Part shown: piece by piece, positions 57,188 to 64,000 of the stretch
Layout: the number at the start of each line of letters is the position of its first letter
Position numbering within the stretch: position 1 is the stretch's first letter
The notes under the pieces: generated by a model
What the model saw: only the letters and a program-made list of their open reading frames with translations
Databases searched by the model: none
What the model was told of the DNA's origin: nothing
Translations under genes and position numbers: made by a program
NCBI GenBank assembly: GCA_020633195.1
Contig: JACKEC010000014.1
Span: forward strand, 806,001 to 870,000
DNA length: 64,000 nucleotides
Source of the DNA: Sandaracinaceae bacterium
GTDB taxonomy: Bacteria > Myxococcota_A > Polyangia > Polyangiales > Sandaracinaceae
Direction of reading: 5' to 3'

Positions 57188-58525
57188 CTGTCCCTGACGC
57201 TCGACGATTTGCTCGCCCCCTTCCACGACGCCGAGAAGCCCGCGTCCCGCTGGCGGGTGGGCACCGAGGCGGAGAAGTTCGGGGTGCGGCTCGAAGATGG
57301 CAGCCCCCTCCCCTTCGAGGGTGATGGCGGCGTGCGTCAGGTCCTGCTCGAGCTCGAGGACCGGCACGGCTGGCACTCGGACCGGGAGCACGCGGCGGGC
57401 GACGTGATCTCGCTGCGCCGCGGCGACGCCTCGATCACCCTCGAGCCGGGCGCCCAGCTCGAGCTCAGCGGGGCGCCGCTGACCACGATCCACCAGACCT
57501 GCGCCGAGTTCCGAGGCCACATGGCGGAGCTGCGCGACATCTCCGACGAGCTCGGGATCGCGTGGCTCGGGCTCGGCTTCCACCCGCTCGCCACGCAGGC
57601 CGAGCTGCCCTGGGTCCCGAAGCTCCGCTACGCGATCATGAAGGAGTACCTGCCGACGCGGGGCTCGATGGGGCTCGACATGATGCGCCGCACCGCGACG
57701 GTGCAGGCGAACTTCGACTACGCGTCCGAGGACGACGCCGCCCGCAAGCTCCGGGTCTCGCTGGCGCTCTCGCCGATCGTGGGCGCGATGTTCGCCAACA
57801 GCCCGTTCGTCGAGGGGCGCGCCACCGGTGAGCGGTCCCATCGGCTCCGCGTGTGGCTCGACGTGGATCCCGATCGCAGCGGGCTGTTGCCGTTCGCGTG
57901 GAGCGACGGCTTCCGGTACCGCGACTACGTCGAGTGGGCGCTCGACGTGCCCATGTTCGGGTTCAAGCGCGGCGGCGAGCTCATCCGCAACACCCAGCAG
58001 ACGTTCCGGATGTTCATGACGGACGGCCAGGGTGGGCACGAGCCGACGCTCACCGACTGGCAGACGCACATCAACACGCTCTTCCCCGAGGTGCGGCTCA
58101 AGAACACCATCGAGGTCCGCTCGGCCGACAGCCAGTCGACCCCGATGATCTGCGCGATGCCCGCGCTGCTGAAGGGCATCCTCTACGAGGAAAGCGCCTT
58201 GCAGGCCGCGGAGGCCGCCGTCAGCGGGCTCGACTTCGCCACCGTCCAGGCCGCCCGCGCGGACATCGCGCAGCGCGGCCTGCGCGCCGAGCTCGCGGGC
58301 CGAGAGCTCGCCGAGTGGGCGCAGCAGGTCCTCGAGATCGCCGAGGGCGGCCTCGAGCGGCTCTCCCACCTCGACCGCCAGGGGCGCGACGAGCGGATCC
58401 ACCTCGCGAGCCTGCGGAAGCTGGTCGAGCGCGGCATGACGCCGGCCGACGCGCTCCTCGAGGCCATCGACATGGAGCAGCCGCTCCTGCCGCAGCTCCT
58501 CGAGAGCGGCAACGCGCGGCTCTAG
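57188..58525 (+). CDS. gshA: Glutamate-cysteine ligase (GCS2/plant-proteobacterial type), probable CTG start
   Basis: 445 residues if started at CTG 57188, which lies five bases after GGGGAGG. This gives the family-like N-terminus SLTLDDLLAPFHDAEKP. The first conventional codon, TTG 57209, removes seven of those residues and has no ribosome site. Family motifs: WRVGTEAEKFGV, SLRRGDASITLEPGAQLELSG split, KEYLPTRGSMGLDMMRRTATVQ split, NTIEVRSADSQ. It condenses Glu and Cys in the first step of glutathione synthesis; no gshB is in the window. It is divergent from the bactofilin operon. Confidence 0.88.
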   Translation: MSLTLDDLLAPFHDAEKPASRWRVGTEAEKFGVRLEDGSPLPFEGDGGVRQVLLELEDRHGWHSDREHAAGDVISLRRGDASITLEPGAQLELSGAPLTTIHQTCAEFRGHMAELRDISDELGIAWLGLGFHPLATQAELPWVPKLRYAIMKEYLPTRGSMGLDMMRRTATVQANFDYASEDDAARKLRVSLALSPIVGAMFANSPFVEGRATGERSHRLRVWLDVDPDRSGLLPFAWSDGFRYRDYVEWALDVPMFGFKRGGELIRNTQQTFRMFMTDGQGGHEPTLTDWQTHINTLFPEVRLKNTIEVRSADSQSTPMICAMPALLKGILYEESALQAAEAAVSGLDFATVQAARADIAQRGLRAELAGRELAEWAQQVLEIAEGGLERLSHLDRQGRDERIHLASLRKLVERGMTPADALLEAIDMEQPLLPQLLESGNARL

Positions 58526-58541
58526 CAGCCTCCGGCAAGAT

Positions 58542-58841
58542 TCAGGGCGTCGAGGGCTCGTCGGACTCGTCGTTGACGAGCTCCTTGAGCTCCTTGCCCA
58601 CCTTGAAGAAGGGCAGCCGCTTCGGCGGCACGGGGACGGTCTGGCCGGTCCGGGGGTTGCGCCCGTTGTACGACTTGTACTTGCGGACGGTGAAGCTCCC
58701 GAAGCCGCGGATCTCGATGCCTTCGCCTCGCTCGAGCGACGCGGTCATCGTGTCGAAGATGCAGTTGACGACCTGCTCCGCGCGGCTCTTCGTGATCTTG
58801 CTTCGTCGCGCTACGGCGTCGATGAGTTCGGACTTCGTCAT
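58542..58841 (-). CDS. IHF-beta/HU-family DNA-binding protein
   Basis: 99 residues. MTKSELIDAVA at the start, IEIRGFGSFTVRKY, and the DNA-binding arm signature GRNPRTGQTVPVPPKRLPFF followed by KVGKELKELVN are closest to integration host factor beta. It bends or compacts DNA and would help loop DNA at sigma-54 promoters, two activators of which are encoded nearby. A strong promoter precedes it. Confidence 0.96.
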   Translation of the reverse strand: MTKSELIDAVARRSKITKSRAEQVVNCIFDTMTASLERGEGIEIRGFGSFTVRKYKSYNGRNPRTGQTVPVPPKRLPFFKVGKELKELVNDESDEPSTP

Positions 58842-58864
58842 CCGTACCCTCCCGGACCCGCGCG

Positions 58865-58893
58865 AGTATACGCGGGGCCTCAGCTGGGTCCAA
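58865..58893 (-). promoter_or_regulatory. Strong sigma-70-type promoter of the IHF/HU gene
   Basis: On the minus strand TTGGAC (58893-58888) and TATACT (58870-58865) are separated by 17 bp. Predicted start about 58858, giving a leader of some 17 bases with GGGAGGG ahead of the ATG. Confidence 0.7.
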
Positions 58894-58975
58894 AGCGATT
58901 TCGAGTGCTTGCGGGCGTCGCCCAGGGGTGGGAGAGGACATCTGAGCCGGCTCGAAGGCCGAGTCCCTTTCCTCG

Positions 58976-59004
58976 TTGAGTACGAAGGGGGGTTTGGCTA
59001 TCGT
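58976..59004 (+). promoter_or_regulatory. Sigma-70-type promoter of the membrane HEAT gene
   Basis: TTGAGT (58976-58981) and TATCGT (58999-59004) have 17-bp spacing. The leader to ATG 59048 would be about 37 bases and contains GGGGGA before the start. Confidence 0.55.
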
Positions 59005-59047
59005 GCGAGCCGCATTCGCAGCCTGGCTCCCTTGGGGGAAAGCGACG

Positions 59048-61435
59048 ATGGACGAGAACACCGACTTCGAGGATCTCTCGGATCTCCCCGATTCCCCGCC
59101 CGCGGCCGACCCGTTCGACCCTGGCCCAGACCTCGGGCCGGTGATGGGCGACGACGAGGCGCTGCGGAAGATGGGCCGCGGCACGCCGCTGTGGGCCTGG
59201 GGCCTGCTCCTCGTCCTCATCTTCGCGGGCCTCGGCGTGGGCTTCGTCTGGTTCCAGCAGAACCAGGCCTACGAGCAGCGCTGGGACGCGTACCGCCAGG
59301 CTCAGGCCGACGCTACCGACGAGGCCGACTTCCTCCGCCGCATCCGGGCCATGCTCCCGACCGCGCAGTACGAGGACGTCAAGATCCGGATCCTGCAGAA
59401 GATGGGCGAGTACCACGACGCCGAGTCCGTGGACCTCATCGTCTCCCAGCTGAGCTCCGAGGTCCCGACGGTCCGCGCCGCCGCCGCGCGCGCGCTCGCC
59501 GCGATCGGGTCGCCCGCCGCGGACCGCGCCAAGGCCCCGCTCCTCCAGATCCTCCCCAACACGGACGCGCGCGACCGCGCTCCGGTGGTGTGGGCCCTCG
59601 CGGTCCTCGGCGAGAGCGCCGCGGCCGACGCGATCATCGACGAGTTCTCCTCCGGGCGCCTCCAGGGTCAGCCCGGCTTCGACCCCCGCGTCATCTCCGA
59701 CGTGCTCGGCCCGGAGCGCTTGAGCAGCAACGAGCTGCTCAACCACGCCGAGGTCTCCGTCCGCACGCTCACCGCGGCCGCGCTGGCCGAGACGGCCTCG
59801 CCCGAGGTCATCGACCCGCTCAGCCGCATGACCGACTTCGAGCTCGGCCACGACGAGCCCGACGAGAACGTGCTCCGGTCGATCGCGTCCGGCCTCGGCC
59901 GCGCCGGCGACGAGCGCGCCGGCGGGCCGCTGTTCCGGATCCTCGAGAGCCAGCCGGCGATGCGCTCGGTCGTGCTCGACTCGCTCCGCAAGACGGTCGG
60001 CGCGCCGGGCATCGCCGCCCTGCTCTCTTCGGCGAGCGACGAGTCCATCGAGCTCGAGCTCGTCCGCATGCTCGCGAACAGCCACGACCCGCGCGCGGCC
60101 GACCCGCTCGCCGAGTACGTGAGCTCCGACAACAACGACATGTCGCAGGCCGCCTCGTTCGGGCTCGCGGAGCTCGGCGACGGGCGCGCGGTGCCGGGCC
60201 TGCTGCGGCTCGCGCAGGGCCTCGACCTCACCGTCGGTCGTGAGGCGCTCGCGAAGATCCAGCGCCTCGGCGTGCCGGACGCGGCCGACGGCCTCGTCGA
60301 GATGCTCGGGGACGAGCAGTTCCTCGGCCGTCGCGCCAACCTCCTGCGCGCCCTCGGGACCACCGGCGCCACCCACGTGGGCCCCGTGCTCCAGCGCTAC
60401 CTCGACGGCGACGACATCGCGAGCGCCGCCGCCGCGCTCGCCGATCTCGACTACGACCCGGCCTACGCCGGGATGCTGCGGGCCATCCCGCGTCCGCGCG
60501 ACGTCGACTTCTCCACGCCGAGCGTCTCCAACGAGATGCCGTTCATGAACCGCACCGCCTACGTGCGGGCCCTCGGCCGCTACGGCCGGCCGGACGCCGC
60601 GGAGGCGCTCATGACGATCATCGAGGATCCCCTCGACGACCGGCGGCTGCGCAACGACGCGGGCCTCGCGCTCGGCGCCATCGCGGACGAGGAGACGCTC
60701 CGCACCGTCCTCGCGCGCATCCACGCCGACGACCTCGACGAGGTCGCGAAGCGCTACTACGTCACCGCGCTCTGGCAGAACCCGTCGCGCGAGATCTCCT
60801 CGGAGCTCGTCGGGCTCGTCGTCGACCCGAACACCCCGCCGGACGTGAAGCGCGCGGCCTCCCTCGCCGTCGGCTACTCGGCGGACCCGGCCCTCGACGG
60901 CCGGATCCGGGAGCTGCTCGACAACCCCGAGCTGCAGCGCGAGGCGGCGTTCATGATCGTCCTCGGCGGCAGCGACGAGAACGCCCGCGCGCTCCTCGCG
61001 GCGCTCGCCGACAACGCCGAGCTGCAGCAGACGCTGCTCTACGCGATCCGCGACGACCAGAGCAACGCGTTCAACCTCGTGACGGGATCGGGCTTCGAGT
61101 CCGGCGCGGTCTGGCGCCGCCTCTCGGTCGCCAACATCCTCAACGAGGGGGCCGGCGACAACCGCCACGGCTACATCTGGAACCACATCGTGGCGCGCCT
61201 GCAGGCGGGCTGGGATGGTCACGACGGGGTCACCCCTCGCGAGATCCGCGAGCAGCTCTGGAACGGGCTGCGCGGTGACGACGCGGAGCGTCGCCAGCTC
61301 TCGGCGCGGGTGCTCGCGTCGATGGTCGAGCGGGGCCTCCTGATGGCCGCGCGCGACCAGGGCGGCAACGGGGCCGAAGAGGCGCGCGCGATGCTGTCCT
61401 CGATGAACAACCCCGAGAGCAACGCCCAGCAGTGA
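59048..61435 (+). CDS. Membrane-anchored HEAT-repeat protein
   Basis: 795 residues from ATG 59048 with GGGGGAAAG ahead. An acidic N-terminus (DENTDFEDLSDLPDSPP) precedes one membrane helix (LWAWGLLLVLIFAGLGVGFVW, about 48-68). The remaining 720 residues form a periplasmic HEAT solenoid with many repeats (AVDLIVSQLSSEVPTVRAAAARALAAIG-like, MSQAASFGLAELGDGRAVPGL split). Segments REISSELVGLVVDPN and FMNRTAYVRALGRYG are distinctive. Probably a large binding scaffold. Its stop overlaps the GTG of the PLP enzyme gene. Confidence 0.82.
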   Translation: MDENTDFEDLSDLPDSPPAADPFDPGPDLGPVMGDDEALRKMGRGTPLWAWGLLLVLIFAGLGVGFVWFQQNQAYEQRWDAYRQAQADATDEADFLRRIRAMLPTAQYEDVKIRILQKMGEYHDAESVDLIVSQLSSEVPTVRAAAARALAAIGSPAADRAKAPLLQILPNTDARDRAPVVWALAVLGESAAADAIIDEFSSGRLQGQPGFDPRVISDVLGPERLSSNELLNHAEVSVRTLTAAALAETASPEVIDPLSRMTDFELGHDEPDENVLRSIASGLGRAGDERAGGPLFRILESQPAMRSVVLDSLRKTVGAPGIAALLSSASDESIELELVRMLANSHDPRAADPLAEYVSSDNNDMSQAASFGLAELGDGRAVPGLLRLAQGLDLTVGREALAKIQRLGVPDAADGLVEMLGDEQFLGRRANLLRALGTTGATHVGPVLQRYLDGDDIASAAAALADLDYDPAYAGMLRAIPRPRDVDFSTPSVSNEMPFMNRTAYVRALGRYGRPDAAEALMTIIEDPLDDRRLRNDAGLALGAIADEETLRTVLARIHADDLDEVAKRYYVTALWQNPSREISSELVGLVVDPNTPPDVKRAASLAVGYSADPALDGRIRELLDNPELQREAAFMIVLGGSDENARALLAALADNAELQQTLLYAIRDDQSNAFNLVTGSGFESGAVWRRLSVANILNEGAGDNRHGYIWNHIVARLQAGWDGHDGVTPREIREQLWNGLRGDDAERRQLSARVLASMVERGLLMAARDQGGNGAEEARAMLSSMNNPESNAQQ

Positions 61436-62601
61436 GCCGCGACACCCTCGCCGTCCACGGAGGCGAGCCCGACGCGCACCCGCACGACGCGCTCGCTGCG
61501 CCGATCGTGCAGACGGCGACCTACACGTTCGAGAACACGGCCGCGCTCCGCGACTTCTTCGAAGGCCGCACGGAGCGCGAGGAGTACGGCCGCTACGGCA
61601 ACCCGTCGGTGCGGCTCGTCGAGCAGAAGATCGCCGCGCTCGAGGCCACCGACGACGCGGTCGCGTTCGGCAGCGGCATGGCCGCGGTCACGACGTCGAT
61701 CCTTGCGCTGACCAAGGCAGGCGCGCACGTCGTCCTCTTCAGCGACTGCTACCGGCGCACCCGCCAGTTCGTGAAGACGGTGCTCGGGCGGTTCGGCGTC
61801 ACCCACACGCTCGTGCCCCCCGCGGACCTCGACGCCCTCCGTGAGGCCATCCGGCCGGAGACCCGGCTGGTCGTCTCCGAGGCGCCCACGAACCCCTACA
61901 ACACGGTCGTGGACCTCCCGGCGCTCGTGGCCATTTGCCGCGAGGCGGGGGTGAAGACCCTCATCGACTCGACGTTCGCGACGCCCATCAACCTGCGACC
62001 CGCCGAGCACGGCGTGGACCTGGTGGTGCACTCGGCGACGAAGTACCTCGGCGGGCACAACGACGTCCTGGCCGGGGTCGTCGCGGGCAAGCGAGGCGCC
62101 GTGTCGCTCATCCGGGATCTGCGCCACGTCCTCGGCGGCGTGCTCGACCCGCACGCGGCCTACCTCGTCCAGCGCGGCATGAAGACGCTCGCCCTCCGCG
62201 TCGCGCGGCAGAACGAGACCGCCCAGGCGCTCGCGCAGGCGCTCGAGGACCACCCGCGCGTGAAGCGGGTCTGGTACCCGGGGCTCGCGTCCCACCCCCA
62301 GCACGAGGTGGCCAAGCGCCTGATGTCACCCGGCTTCGGGGGCGTCGTGACGTTCGCGCTCGACGCGGACTGCGACACCACCAGCCGCTTCGTCGACGCG
62401 CTCGACATCCCGAAGATCGCGCCCTCGCTCGGCGGGGTCGAGAGCCTCGTCGAGCAGCCCGCGCTGATGAGCTACTACGAGCTCTCGAGCGCCCAGCGCG
62501 CCGAGGTCGGCATCCCCGACGAGCTCGTCCGCTACGCGGTCGGCCTCGAGGATCCCGACGAGCTCATCGGCGACGTCCTCCGAGCCCTGTCGCTGCTCTG
62601 A
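61432..62601 (+). CDS. Cystathionine gamma-synthase / O-succinylhomoserine sulfhydrylase family enzyme
   Basis: 389 residues from GTG 61432, overlapping the HEAT stop. Cys/Met metabolism PLP-enzyme motifs are complete: YGRYGNPSVRLVEQKIAALE split, GSGMAAVTTSIL, SEAPTNPY, DSTFATPINLRP and the PLP lysine in HSATKYLGGHND (Lys204). It likely makes cystathionine or homocysteine from an activated homoserine; MetB and MetZ cannot be separated by eye. It ends 6 bp from nuoI on the other strand. Confidence 0.9.
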   Translation: MSRDTLAVHGGEPDAHPHDALAAPIVQTATYTFENTAALRDFFEGRTEREEYGRYGNPSVRLVEQKIAALEATDDAVAFGSGMAAVTTSILALTKAGAHVVLFSDCYRRTRQFVKTVLGRFGVTHTLVPPADLDALREAIRPETRLVVSEAPTNPYNTVVDLPALVAICREAGVKTLIDSTFATPINLRPAEHGVDLVVHSATKYLGGHNDVLAGVVAGKRGAVSLIRDLRHVLGGVLDPHAAYLVQRGMKTLALRVARQNETAQALAQALEDHPRVKRVWYPGLASHPQHEVAKRLMSPGFGGVVTFALDADCDTTSRFVDALDIPKIAPSLGGVESLVEQPALMSYYELSSAQRAEVGIPDELVRYAVGLEDPDELIGDVLRALSLL

Positions 62602-62607
62602 GAGCCG

Positions 62608-63195
62608 TCAGTGGTGCCCGGCCTCGCGGGTCACGCCCGGGTGCGACGGGTCGCCCGGCTCGTGGCGCGGGTTCTGGGTGACGTAGCTGCCGTCCTTGCC
62701 GGGGATCGACATCAGCGTCTCTTTGTCGAAGATGAAGTGCGCGCGCTCGTGGGAGGCCGGCACGTGGACGCCGGTGTCCATGCGGATCGCGTCGCAGGGG
62801 CACGCCTCGACGCAGTAGCCGCAGAAGATGCAGCGCAGCTCGTCGATCACGAACACCTTCGGGAAGCGCTCGAAGCCATAGCGGGCGTCGTCGGGCTCGT
62901 ACTCGGCCGGCTCGATGTAGATGCACTGCGCCGGGCAAGCGGTGCTGCAGCAGAGGCACGCGACGCAGCGCGGGGAGCCGTCGGTCCGGTGGGTGAGGCG
63001 GTGCACGCCGCGGAAGCGCTCCGGGTAGTCGCGGACCTCGTCGGGGTACTGAACGGTCGCGATGACCTTGTTCTCCTCCTTGGAGAACGTGTTCTTGAAG
63101 AACCGCCGGACGGTGATCGCGAGGCCCTTGGCGACCTCGGGGAAGTAGGCCTGATCGGAGAGGGTCCGGGCGGGCTTGTGGATCTTGTACGCCAT
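62608..63195 (-). CDS. nuoI: NADH-quinone oxidoreductase subunit I
   Basis: 195 residues from ATG 63195. Two 4Fe-4S motifs are present: CVACLCCSTACP and CIFCGYCVEACP, the N6a/N6b clusters of complex I. The opening YFPEVAKGLAITVRRFF and the RFPKVFVIDELRCIFC segment are typical. It sits on the membrane arm interface and carries electrons toward quinone. It follows nuoH after 8 bp. No nuoJ lies downstream, so the operon ends here or is split. Confidence 0.95.
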   Translation of the reverse strand: MAYKIHKPARTLSDQAYFPEVAKGLAITVRRFFKNTFSKEENKVIATVQYPDEVRDYPERFRGVHRLTHRTDGSPRCVACLCCSTACPAQCIYIEPAEYEPDDARYGFERFPKVFVIDELRCIFCGYCVEACPCDAIRMDTGVHVPASHERAHFIFDKETLMSIPGKDGSYVTQNPRHEPGDPSHPGVTREAGHH

Positions 63196-63203
63196 CGTCA
63201 GTC

Positions 63204-64000
63204 CTACTGGAGCATGAGGATCACGACGCCCGTGACCAGGATGTTCACGAGGGAGAGCGGAAGGATGATCTTCCAGCAGAGCTGCATGGTCTGGTCGTAG
63301 CGGAAGCGCGGGAGCGTCCACCGGACCTGGAGCTGCATGAACATCACGATGGCCATCTTGCCCACGAAGGCGAGGACGCCCATCAGGACGACGATGATGT
63401 GCGGCAGCGGGATGTCGAAGCCGAGGTACTCGCCGAGCATGAAGCCCTGCTCGCTCAGGAACGGCATGTGGTAGCCGCCGAAGAAAAGCGTGACGATGAG
63501 CCCTGACGAGACGACGTGCTCGACGAACTCGCCCGTCATGAACATCAGGAACTTCATGCTCGAGTACTCGAGCATGTAGCCGGCGACGATCTCGGACTCA
63601 CCCTCGGGCGCGTCGAACGGGACGCGCTTCATCTCCGCGATCGACGCGAAGAAGAAGAGGACCAGCGCCAGCGGCTGGATGACGAAGCCCCAGACGTGGT
63701 TGATCTGCCACTCGACCATGTGGTCGAGCAGGAGCGTGCCGTAGGCCATGAAGCAGCCGACGAGCGTCAGGCCGAGGGTGACCTCGTAGCTGACCATCTG
63801 GCTGGCGGCGCGGAGGCCGCCGAGCAGCGAGTACTTGTTGTCCGACGAGTAGCCCGCGATGGCCGCGCCGACGATGCCCGTCCCCGCGATGGCGAAGATG
63901 TAGAGGATGCCGACGTTGATGTTGGCGACCTGGAGGTGGATCGTCGTGCCCTCGGCGCCCGAGCCCTGGCTCCACGGGATGAAGAGCCAGGCCAGCGGAT
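63204..64000 (-). CDS. nuoH: NADH-quinone oxidoreductase subunit H (N-terminus cut by window edge)
   Basis: The C-terminal 265 residues are visible, ending at the stop 63204-63206. Conserved features: GWSSDNKYS-like loop read here as GYSSDNKYSLLGGLRAASQMVSYE (split), the quinone-site segment VPFDAPEGESEIVAGYMLEYS (split), and several membrane helices (PHIIVVLMGVLAFVGKMAIV, LPLSLVNILVTGVVILML). It forms part of the quinone chamber and proton path of complex I. The rest lies beyond position 64000. Confidence 0.94.
   Translation of the reverse strand, partial: PLAWLFIPWSQGSGAEGTTIHLQVANINVGILYIFAIAGTGIVGAAIAGYSSDNKYSLLGGLRAASQMVSYEVTLGLTLVGCFMAYGTLLLDHMVEWQINHVWGFVIQPLALVLFFFASIAEMKRVPFDAPEGESEIVAGYMLEYSSMKFLMFMTGEFVEHVVSSGLIVTLFFGGYHMPFLSEQGFMLGEYLGFDIPLPHIIVVLMGVLAFVGKMAIVMFMQLQVRWTLPRFRYDQTMQLCWKIILPLSLVNILVTGVVILMLQ

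Overview
The window is one continuous stretch of very GC-rich, densely packed bacterial chromosome (GC is high enough that most false frames stay open). The gene set points to a myxobacterium-like member of the Myxococcota, most likely near Sandaracinaceae/Polyangiales. Supporting signs are four Hanks-type Ser/Thr kinases, two sigma-54 activators with GAF or FHA sensors, a pilMNOPQ-aroKB operon, tandem bactofilins, TPR/HEAT-rich proteins, Cys-rich lipoproteins and many GTG starts coupled by 4-bp overlaps. I saw no tRNA, rRNA, CRISPR array, insertion sequence or prophage. The genus-level placement is inference.

Layout. 1-5980: a truncated DUF4159 gene, then a forward run of beta-barrel-like protein, lipoprotein ApbE, thioredoxin-rhodanese fusion, a hypothetical and a YyaL-type thioredoxin-domain protein. 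5950-17344: a kinase plus TPR/PEGA-like pair, a zinc-ribbon/TPR membrane protein, a 250-bp composite palindrome, and a 2165-residue TPR protein with a roughly 220-residue acidic repeat tract. 17355-25008: type IV pilus genes pilM-N-O-P-Q followed by fused shikimate kinase/dehydroquinate synthase and a lipoprotein. 25139-29560: an XRE regulator and a LysM/DUF882 peptidase gene divergent across an AT-rich palindromic operator, then a TPR-GAF-sigma-54 activator. 29574-33992: a kinase, a secreted metzincin-like protease, a short-chain dehydrogenase that has lost its catalytic triad, and a tiny conserved-looking gene. 34103-39192: DUF4350-MoxR-DUF58-rsmA operon. 39197-44998: a eukaryotic-type PFK-2/FBPase-2 followed by HEAT and beta-propeller proteins, and a divergent LpoA-like lipoprotein. 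45002-54911: two kinases, an AtoE transporter, a PpiC-type foldase operon, and an FHA-GAF-sigma-54 activator with a HEAT lipoprotein. 54990-64000: bactofilins with pyrE, glutamate-cysteine ligase, IHF/HU, a large membrane HEAT protein with a sulfur amino acid PLP enzyme, and nuoI-nuoH (cut at the window end).

Most genes are translationally coupled, and all ten convergent junctions are separated by 16 bp or less or overlap. No gene-free stretch reaches 300 bp; the longest (10549-10846) is filled by the composite palindrome. The most unusual items are the PFKFB-type enzyme, the AT-rich helically phased operator at 25531-25567, the composite palindrome at 10547-10796, several candidate leaderless promoters, the catalytically dead SDR, and a probable CTG-initiated glutamate-cysteine ligase.
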